11,948 nucleotides of DNA from JAMXLO01 sp041487355 (GTDB taxonomy: Bacteria; Pseudomonadota; Alphaproteobacteria; Acetobacterales; Acetobacteraceae): positions 1-11,948 of the forward strand of contig JBGPND010000163.1 of NCBI GenBank assembly GCA_041487355.1. Direction: 5' to 3'. Position 1 is the first letter of the stretch, and each line of letters begins with the position of its first letter. A program made the position numbers and the translations under genes. Shown in pieces: positions 6,514 through 11,948 of this stretch. The notes below the pieces were generated by a model. The model had not been told where the DNA came from. It saw only the letters and a list, made by a program, of their open reading frames with translations, and searched no databases.

Positions 6514-7478
6514 TGGTCTGACGCCAGCCTCGCCCGCCAATCCTGCAGCACGTCGCGCAGCGTCACGTCCCAGTCGATCGCCGGTTGCCATGCCAACAGC
6601 GCGCGCGCACGCGACGCGTTGCCGCGGGCAACGGCGATGTCGTTGGGCCGCAGCAACGTTGACGCGGTCTCAATACGTGGCTTCGCCTGGCTGAGCGCCA
6701 GCAGCGCGTCGAGGATGTCGCCGATCCGTCGCGGCTTGCCGGATGCAATGTTCAGGATCAATCCGGGCGACAGGCGATCGGCCTGGTGCAGACAGGCGAC
6801 ATAGGCGGCGCAGACGTCACGCACGTCGAGGAAGTCGCGCTGCGGCGCGAGTGCGCCGACCCGCATCACCGGTTCCTGGCACCCCGCCTCGATGCGCGCA
6901 ATCTGCCTCGCGAAGGCGGCGACGACATAGTCGGCAGACTGGCCAGGGCCGATGTGGTTGAAGGCCCGCAGCCGCACCACGCGCAGCCCATCCGCGGCCA
7001 TGGCGCCCAACGCAAGATCGGCGCTAGCCTTGGTTGCCGCGTAGCTGTTCAGCGGCGCCGGCACCGCAGTTTCGTCCACGGCCTCGCCGGCGCGGAACGA
7101 AGCGCCATAGACTTCGGCCGACGAGGCAAACAGCAGCAGGCAATGCGGCACCCGCGCACGCAGCGCGCGCGCCAGCCCGAGCGTGCCATGCAGGTTCACG
7201 CGCCAGGTCAGGTCAGGGTCGTTGCGAGACGCGGCGATCGTGGCGATGGCCGCCAGATGGATGCAGGCATCCGGCGCGATCCGCTCGACCAGCGCCGCAG
7301 TGGCGGACGCGTCGGTGACGTCGAGTCGCTCCAGGCCGGGCATGGGACGGTGCGCTGTGCCGACGACCCCCCACGCGGGGAAATCGCGCGCAAGCGCCGC
7401 CAGCAAGTGCATGCCGACGAAACCGCCGGCACCGGTCACCAGGATGCGGCGCGGCATCGACTGTGCGGCATCAGGCAT
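6510..7478 (-). CDS. rmd: GDP-6-deoxy-D-lyxo-4-hexulose (GDP-4-keto-6-deoxy-D-mannose) reductase
   Basis: An extended-SDR sugar-nucleotide enzyme of 322 residues. It has the Rossmann motif TGAGGFVG (15-22), HLAAIA (74-79), Ser120 in FASSAEVYG, and Tyr146-x3-Lys150 in SYAATK. The stretch FNHIGPGQ (173-180) and RDFLDVRD (214-221) are typical of Rmd. Rmd reduces the 4-keto group of GDP-4-keto-6-deoxy-D-mannose to GDP-D-rhamnose with NAD(P)H. Directly upstream is gmd, which makes that substrate; the two genes overlap by 8 bp (ATGCCTGA). The ATG at 7478 has GAGG seven bases upstream, although a start at Met8 is possible. Its TAG stop overlaps the stop of the convergent glycosyltransferase. A GDP-fucose-type or other 4-reductase is less likely because the residues around the substrate site read as Rmd. 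Confidence 0.87.
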   Translation of the reverse strand: MPDAAQSMPRRILVTGAGGFVGMHLLAALARDFPAWGVVGTAHRPMPGLERLDVTDASATAALVERIAPDACIHLAAIATIAASRNDPDLTWRVNLHGTLGLARALRARVPHCLLLFASSAEVYGASFRAGEAVDETAVPAPLNSYAATKASADLALGAMAADGLRVVRLRAFNHIGPGQSADYVVAAFARQIARIEAGCQEPVMRVGALAPQRDFLDVRDVCAAYVACLHQADRLSPGLILNIASGKPRRIGDILDALLALSQAKPRIETASTLLRPNDIAVARGNASRARALLAWQPAIDWDVTLRDVLQDWRARLASDH

Positions 7479-8457
7479 TGCGCAGCCTCGCGGTGTGGCG
7501 CGCGAGGTCGGCCTCCACCATCTCGGCCAGCATCGCCTCGAGCGTGATGGTGGGCTGCCAGTTCAGCCGCTGCCGCGCCTTCGATGCGTCACCGTGCAGG
7601 GCGTCAACTTCGGCAGGACGCATCAGGTCGGCCCGCCGCGTGACGTAGTCCTGCCAGTTCAGGCCCGCACAACGAAACGCGATGTCCACCATCTCGCGCA
7701 CGGTGACCGAGCGTCCTGTTGCAATGACGTAGTCATCAGGCACGTCCTGCTGCAACATCAGCCACATCGCGCGCACGTAGTCGCGCGCATGACCCCAGTC
7801 GCGCTTGGCATCGAGGTTGCCCAAGGCAAGCTCGCGCGCCAGGCCCAACTTGATGCGGGCCACCCCGTCGGTGACCTTGCGGGTGACGAATTCGATGCCG
7901 CGCAGCGGGCTCTCATGGTTGAACAGGATGCCGGACGAAGCGTGCAGCGCGAAACTCGCGCGATAGGTCACGGTCATCCAATGCGCGTAGAGCTTTGCGG
8001 CGCCATAGGGCGAACGAGGCCGCAGGCTGGTCGTTTCGTTTTGCACCGGCTGCTGCACCTTGCCAAACATCTCCGATGACGAAGCCTGGTAGAACCGCGT
8101 CGTCGGATGGGCGATGCGCAGCGCCTCCAGCATGTTGACCGCGCCAAGGCCGGTGACGCTGCCGGTCAGCAGCGGCTGCTGCCATGACGCGGCCACGAAG
8201 CTCTGTGCCCCGAGGTTGTAGACTTCGTCCGGGCGATATTGCTGCACTGTGCGGACCAAGCTGGACAGGTCGATGAGATTGCCTTCCACCAAGTGCACGT
8301 CCGACAGGATCCCCAGCCAGCGCAGACGCTCGCCGATCACGTCGGACGAAGCCGAGCGGCGCATCAGGCCGATAACCTCGTAGCCCTTCTGCAGCAGCAG
8401 CTGCGCCAGATAGGCGCCGTCCTGACCGGTCACGCCAGTGATCAGTGCGGTGGGCAT
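7471..8457 (-). CDS. gmd: GDP-mannose 4,6-dehydratase
   Basis: A 328-residue extended SDR close in length to the compact bacterial Gmd of the D-rhamnose pathway. Landmarks are ITGVTGQDGAYLAQLLL (6-22), NLGAQSFV (81-88), the catalytic ASSSEMFG (125-132), Tyr151-x3-Lys155 in SPYGAAKLYAHW, NHESPLRG (180-187), EFVTRK (189-194) and DAKRDWGHARDYV (216-228). These are strongly diagnostic of Gmd, which turns GDP-D-mannose into GDP-4-keto-6-deoxy-D-mannose, the branch point for GDP-D-rhamnose, L-fucose or perosamine. With rmd next to it, D-rhamnose is the expected product. The start MPTALITG is placed by family alignment. The frame is open 92 codons further, but that part overlaps the methyltransferase gene and is not Gmd. 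Its own ribosome-binding site is weak, and it begins 31 bp after the methyltransferase stop. Confidence 0.95.
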   Translation of the reverse strand: MPTALITGVTGQDGAYLAQLLLQKGYEVIGLMRRSASSDVIGERLRWLGILSDVHLVEGNLIDLSSLVRTVQQYRPDEVYNLGAQSFVAASWQQPLLTGSVTGLGAVNMLEALRIAHPTTRFYQASSSEMFGKVQQPVQNETTSLRPRSPYGAAKLYAHWMTVTYRASFALHASSGILFNHESPLRGIEFVTRKVTDGVARIKLGLARELALGNLDAKRDWGHARDYVRAMWLMLQQDVPDDYVIATGRSVTVREMVDIAFRCAGLNWQDYVTRRADLMRPAEVDALHGDASKARQRLNWQPTITLEAMLAEMVEADLARHTARLRNA

Positions 8458-8488
8458 CAGCGGCGACCCATTATCGCGCCCCGCCCCG

Positions 8489-9310
8489 TCAACGCCTGCG
8501 CCAGCGCCGCAGTGCATCGAGCACAGCCGCCGCGCCTGCGGGTCGCGGCGGCGCCACACCACCCGGAATTCCCGGGAAGCTTGCGGCGCTCTCGGCAGGA
8601 TCGACCGGGTCGCCGTGCAGCCTGGCGTCCAGGCGAAGCCTGGACACACGGTCGACCGGTGTGCCGTCGGCGAGGTGGAATTCCCACTTGGGCGAGATTC
8701 GGCGGCGATTGTAGCGCTGCTCCCACCAGCCATCGCCGATCGGGTTGAACAGCGGTGCCTCGGTGCGCCGGAAGATCGCGGTCACCGAGGCGAATCCCTC
8801 CAGTGACCACATCTCATCGTCGGCCAGGATGTCGGCCATCCGGCCGATCGTCGGAATGTGGCAGTCGTCGAGGATGAGCAGTCCGCCCATCGCGATGTGC
8901 GGATAGAAGAAGTAATACTCCAGCTCGGGAAACGGCCAGCCGTGCGGTCCGTCGATCATCACGACGTCGTACAGGTGCGGATGCTCGTAGCTCGGCAAGG
9001 TGCATTGTGTCGCGCCGAACACGTTGCGCACACGCTCGATCCGGGTCAGCGGACAGTCGGTATAGAAAATGACCGACGACTTCTCCCCGTAGTCCCGGTC
9101 GTCCAGGCAGAACACCGTGTGGTCATTGGAGATGTTGGAGAACAGGATGGTGCTCTTGCCGCATCCGGTTTCCGCCGAGGCCTTCACCGAACTCGGCAGC
9201 AGCCGCTCGATGGCGCGCAACACCTCGGTCGGGAAGGTGCCGGCATAGTGGCTCCTCGGCCCCTTCTCCCAGGCTTCGTAAGCATCCATCACGGGCGACT
9301 CGGTCTTCAT
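8489..9310 (-). CDS. Class I SAM-dependent methyltransferase (Methyltransf_24-like)
   Basis: A protein of 273 residues. A SAM-binding glycine loop is seen in SAETGCGKSTILFS (45-58), an acidic residue follows in VFCLDDRD (66-73), and the post-I strand DVVMIDGPHGWPFPELEYYF (115-134) leads to GGLLILDDCHI (142-152). This is the layout of small class I methyltransferases often found in glycan and secondary-metabolite clusters. It probably O-methylates a sugar or lipid-linked glycan; the substrate is inferred from context only. The C-terminal 60 residues are low in motif content, rich in Pro, Ala and Arg, and end in RRWRRR. Start: ATG 9310 with GGGAG overlapping the stop of the FkbM gene 11 bp upstream, so translation is probably coupled. 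Met8 is an alternative start. Confidence 0.8.
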   Translation of the reverse strand: MKTESPVMDAYEAWEKGPRSHYAGTFPTEVLRAIERLLPSSVKASAETGCGKSTILFSNISNDHTVFCLDDRDYGEKSSVIFYTDCPLTRIERVRNVFGATQCTLPSYEHPHLYDVVMIDGPHGWPFPELEYYFFYPHIAMGGLLILDDCHIPTIGRMADILADDEMWSLEGFASVTAIFRRTEAPLFNPIGDGWWEQRYNRRRISPKWEFHLADGTPVDRVSRLRLDARLHGDPVDPAESAASFPGIPGGVAPPRPAGAAAVLDALRRWRRR

Positions 9311-9321
9311 GTACTGCTCCC

Positions 9322-10455
9322 TTATCCCCGCACTGCCACGCGCTCACAGGCTCGCTGCGGTGCAGCGACAAGCAGCCCGCTGTCGCGATACTCGTCCAAC
9401 CGCGTCTCGTGCAGGTAGAACCCGCCGATCCGGGTTGACGCCTCGTCGGTCAGGTAGACCGTCCCATCGTTGAACTCCGCATAGCAATAGCCGAGCCGGG
9501 CGAGGCGGTTGAATACCGCCGGCACGCGGTTCGCGCCCTCGACCATGAGCATCGGCCGGTGGCGTTGCAAGGTGCGGGCGGCACCCTCGATCGCCTCGTC
9601 CTCGAGCCCCTCGACGTCGATCTTGATGGCCGCGATCTGCGTGATCGGTACCGCGAAGCTGCCCGATTCGAGTATTTCATCCAGCGGTGCGACCTCCCAG
9701 TGAGCCTCGGCAAACTGCAGCCGTGGTGATGGAACATCCGCGGCATATTTCAGCATGTGCCGAAGGAGATTCTCGGGGATTGCCCAGTCCATCTCGCGCT
9801 CGATCGCCGCGGAGCAAAGGCCGCCGATACCGACACCCTCCACCACCGGAATCACGAAGCGCATCGAGCCGCGCGCATTGCCGACACCGACGCCGAGAAA
9901 ATCGAACTGCCCCGGCTTGAGGTCCTTGATCCGCTGGAGCGACGTCTGCTGCCAGGGATTCGGTTCGAAAGACAGGATCTTTGCCGGACACCCGGCCCGC
10001 CATATCGAGGTCGCGGAGTAACCGAAATGGGCTCCGACATCGAGAACGGTCTCGTCCGGATTGCTGAAGAACTGGAACACCGAGAATTCCGGCTCGCTCA
10101 GCTCCGGACGCTCCAGCAGGTACGGAATCCATTCCGGCGTGCTGTCGAGCGTCACCTGATCGAACGGAATGGATATGTCGGGCGTCCGCTCCCGCTTGAT
10201 GAAGTATCGGGCGGAGACCGTTCCGATGATCTGGCGGAAACGCGCCTCCTTGGCGGCGGGATGCGCGGATCCCATCAGGTCGGCAATTTTCCTGTCATCC
10301 TGCTCCACGAACGTGTTCAGTTCCCGGATACGCCCGGTCATCCAGTCGATGAGGTACCTCTGCCTCTCGATCCGCATCGCCATGGCGTCGATGCGGGACT
10401 TCCGGTGCAACGAGTAGCCAACGCGGTTGAGCAGCCTTTGCAGTCCAGCCTTCAT
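9322..10455 (-). CDS. FkbM-family methyltransferase
   Basis: A protein of 377 residues. The FkbM-type SAM-binding core begins at TVLDVGAHFGYSATSIW (136-152), continues with ILSFEPNP (160-167), and has the family-typical AIKIDVEGLEDEAIEGA (276-292) and PMLMVEG (301-307). FkbM enzymes O-methylate hydroxyls of sugars and macrolides. Residues about 20-62 are charged and helical (RIDAMAMRIERQRYL, RIRELNTFVEQDDRKIADL), probably a short coiled coil that could mediate dimer or partner contacts. It is the first gene of the four-gene minus-strand cluster that includes gmd and rmd. A likely role is methylation of D-rhamnose or a neighbouring glycan position (inference). The ATG at 10455 has no clear Shine-Dalgarno sequence. 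A TATCAT at 10513-10518 could be a -10 box, but no good -35 accompanies it. Confidence 0.85.
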   Translation of the reverse strand: MKAGLQRLLNRVGYSLHRKSRIDAMAMRIERQRYLIDWMTGRIRELNTFVEQDDRKIADLMGSAHPAAKEARFRQIIGTVSARYFIKRERTPDISIPFDQVTLDSTPEWIPYLLERPELSEPEFSVFQFFSNPDETVLDVGAHFGYSATSIWRAGCPAKILSFEPNPWQQTSLQRIKDLKPGQFDFLGVGVGNARGSMRFVIPVVEGVGIGGLCSAAIEREMDWAIPENLLRHMLKYAADVPSPRLQFAEAHWEVAPLDEILESGSFAVPITQIAAIKIDVEGLEDEAIEGAARTLQRHRPMLMVEGANRVPAVFNRLARLGYCYAEFNDGTVYLTDEASTRIGGFYLHETRLDEYRDSGLLVAAPQRACERVAVRG

Positions 10456-10603
10456 GGCGAATCGGTCTGATGGTTATCGGCCCGGCCCAGGGGAGGGCCT
10501 GCCGCTGTAGCAATGATAGCTTCGTCGGAGATGGGAGCCGGCAAGTTTCGGGGTTTCCCATAAAGGGGTCAATCCCGGCCAATGCATCACGGAAGCTCGC
10601 CAG

Positions 10604-10623
10604 ACGGATCCGTGCGCCGGCGC
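10604..10623. repeat. Two adjoining 10-bp perfect palindromes
   Basis: ACGGATCCGT (10604-10613) is followed directly by GCGCCGGCGC (10614-10623). Both are perfect palindromes. They lie in the 248-bp gap between the RTX-like gene and the FkbM gene. A binding site for a dimeric regulator of the FkbM-gmd-rmd unit is possible; chance in GC-rich DNA is the alternative. Confidence 0.35.
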
Positions 10624-10648
10624 CCTGTTGAGGAGTCCCAGACACGGC

Positions 10649-10682
10649 GGCGGCTTCACCAGGTCTCCCCGGTGAAGCCGCC
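10649..10682 (-). terminator. Strong stem-loop after the RTX-like gene, probable terminator
   Basis: GGCGGCTTCACC (10649-10660) and GGTGAAGCCGCC (10671-10682) form a perfect 12-bp stem with a 10-base loop, starting 21 bp after the RTX-like stop codon. No T-run follows on the minus strand, so it fits a GC-rich, non-canonical terminator or a 3'-end stabiliser. Its position suggests that the RTX-like gene and the FkbM cluster are separate transcription units. Confidence 0.6.
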
Positions 10683-10703
10683 CGCAGCCAAACCCTGATT
10701 GGC

Positions 10704-11948
10704 TCAGGATGAAGTGAGGTGGCCGGTCAGGCTGCTCGCGCTACCGACGCCCATGAACGTGATCTTCGTATTGTCGGACAGCGTGATGGTCGTGTTGCCG
10801 CCGCTCGAGACCCCGGTGGCCAGTGTCGTATCCGCCGTGGTTCCGTAGCCGAACAGGGCCACCGAGCCTGTCAGCGTCGAGAAATCGGTGATGACATTCG
10901 CAGTGCCGCCGGTCAGGCTGTGCACGAAGAAGTACTGGTCGGTACCGCCACCGCCAGTGAAGGTTTCCGATCCCTTGCCGGCGACCAGGGTGTCGTTGCC
11001 CTTGCCGGATATCATCACATCGGCGCCCTTCGAGTCGGAGCCGCCGAACACCAGGTTGCCCGTGGACGAATTGCTGGCATCGAGTGTCTCGTTGCCGCTG
11101 CCCGCCGCGTAGAACGCGCCGCCGATCGTTCCGCCGCTGTACTTGATCGAGCCGCCTGCGCCGCCGAACAACGTGGTGCCGCCGCTACCGCCGACAACGG
11201 TGCTGCTGCTGGATAGACCGGCGAACACCAAGGGGCCGCCGTCACCCACGACGGAGGCGGGCCCTGCGCCGGCCACCACGGTGGCGCCACCGGCCCCGCC
11301 GACGAAGTTCAGCGAGTTCGAGCCGCCGAACACCCAGAGGCCAGTGCTGCCGGTGCCAGCGGTGACCGTGGTCGCGCTGTCGCCCGCGGCGACCGTATCG
11401 CCGGTACCCATATCAAGCACGGTTAACGTCCCAGCGGAGCCGCCGCTGAGTTGTGACGTGACGCCGCCGAAGGCGATCGCCTTCGAACCGCTCAATGTGA
11501 GCGCCGCGTTGGCGGCGCCAGCGGAGATCGTTGTGTTGCTGCCCTTGTCCACCTCACTGAGGCTGCCAGTGGTGGAGTCATTAGAATAGTCACCGAACAC
11601 GATGGCATTGCTGCTCGACGTGGTGACGTTGGTCGCGCTGTTGCCGGCCGAGACGGTGGCCGCCGTGCCGCCAACCGACAGGTTGAGGGCTCCAGCCGTA
11701 CTGTCGAAGGTGCCGAAGGTGAGCGACTGGCCGCCGGACGCCGACACGGTGACAGAGCCACCGAGTGCGGCAATGGTGTCCTTGCCGCCGGTGGATATGA
11801 TGGTCGTGCCGCCCTTGGTCGATGTGGCACCACCGAACATCAGGTTCGAGCCGTCACCACCCGCCAGCGTGCCGGTGCCATCGAGGCCGACCAGGGTGTC
11901 GTTGCCGGCGCCGGAGCCGATATTGTAGGTCTTGCCGCCGGTCACCAC
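10704..11948 (-). CDS. RTX-like Gly/Ser/Thr-rich repeat protein, C-terminal 414 codons (runs off right edge)
   Basis: The frame is open to the window edge, so the N-terminus is missing. Calcium-binding nonapeptide-like runs are seen at GSGAGNDTLVG (11-21), GSGNETLD (283-290) and GKGNDTLVAGKGSETFTGG (315-333), counting from the edge. Phe-Gly turns recur about every 40 residues (Phe38, 78, 118, 160, 207), then about every 20 (Phe242, 261, 279, 301), as expected of a beta-roll or beta-helix. The C-terminus (GGGGTDQYFF, ANVITDF, VALFGYG, ITLSDNTKITF) resembles the ends of type I-secreted RTX proteins, where the uncleaved secretion signal lies. The visible part has no Cys and no Arg. Likely an exported or surface protein, S-layer or adhesin-like; a secreted enzyme is possible because the catalytic part would be N-terminal. 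No secretion genes are in the window. Confidence 0.8.
   Translation of the reverse strand: MVTGGKTYNIGSGAGNDTLVGLDGTGTLAGGDGSNLMFGGATSTKGGTTIISTGGKDTIAALGGSVTVSASGGQSLTFGTFDSTAGALNLSVGGTAATVSAGNSATNVTTSSSNAIVFGDYSNDSTTGSLSEVDKGSNTTISAGAANAALTLSGSKAIAFGGVTSQLSGGSAGTLTVLDMGTGDTVAAGDSATTVTAGTGSTGLWVFGGSNSLNFVGGAGGATVVAGAGPASVVGDGGPLVFAGLSSSSTVVGGSGGTTLFGGAGGSIKYSGGTIGGAFYAAGSGNETLDASNSSTGNLVFGGSDSKGADVMISGKGNDTLVAGKGSETFTGGGGTDQYFFVHSLTGGTANVITDFSTLTGSVALFGYGTTADTTLATGVSSGGNTTITLSDNTKITFMGVGSASSLTGHLTSS

Noticed and set aside
8458..8733. N-terminal extension of gmd by 92 codons
   Set aside because: It overlaps the methyltransferase coding sequence, has no Gmd similarity, and the family start MPTALITG is at 8457.
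9145..9180. Walker A-like string in the second methyltransferase (ETGCGKST)
   Set aside because: The first Gly of GxxxxGKS is missing, and the following strands (MIDGPHG, LILDD) fit a SAM-binding fold, not a P-loop NTPase.
11143..11589. Plus-strand Pro/Val-rich open frame within the RTX-like region
   Set aside because: It is the mirror of Gly/Thr/Ser-rich repeats on the coding strand. The minus-strand product has RTX motifs and a secretion-type C-terminus.

Overview
The window is high-GC, densely coded bacterial DNA that looks like the chromosome of an alphaproteobacterium. The basis is the gene content (a PimC/PimD-type acyl-CoA dehydrogenase pair, a histidinol-dehydrogenase paralogue, an RTX-type exported protein) and the GC-rich palindromic repeats between genes. 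A more exact placement (for example Rhodospirillales/Acetobacteraceae-like) is only a guess. I saw no rRNA, tRNA, CRISPR array, transposase or integrase.

Left block (1-4146, all minus strand; read right to left): an SDR oxidoreductase, a histidinol-dehydrogenase-family enzyme (8 bp after the SDR), methionine sulfoxide reductase MsrA, a PimC-like acyl-CoA dehydrogenase large subunit (13 bp after msrA) and the first 51 codons of a PimD-like small subunit running off the left edge. This looks like carbon/acyl-CoA catabolism with an embedded protein-repair gene. Two GC-rich palindromic repeats sit in this block. One supplies the sequence just before the pimD-like start; the other contains the stop codon of the dehydrogenase gene.

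Divergent intergenic region (4147-4374): a candidate minus-strand promoter with an inverted repeat against its -35 box, a weaker plus-strand promoter candidate, and a 14-codon upstream frame whose stop overlaps an ATG of the next gene.

Right block (4375-11948): a long plus-strand glycosyltransferase converges with a minus-strand cluster, and the two share a CTAG at their stops. The cluster, in transcription order, is an FkbM methyltransferase, a second class I methyltransferase, gmd and rmd. Gmd plus Rmd convert GDP-D-mannose to GDP-D-rhamnose. With two methyltransferases and a glycosyltransferase next to them, the likely product is a (possibly O-methylated) D-rhamnose-containing surface glycan. 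No ABC exporter, polymerase or manC/manB is in view.

Upstream of that cluster, behind a 12-bp stem-loop, is the C-terminal part of a Gly/Ser/Thr-rich RTX-like repeat protein with no Cys and no Arg in the visible 414 codons. It is probably exported by a type I system. An S-layer or adhesin-like protein next to a D-rhamnose glycan locus recalls the Caulobacter S-layer/O-polysaccharide arrangement; that functional link is inference.
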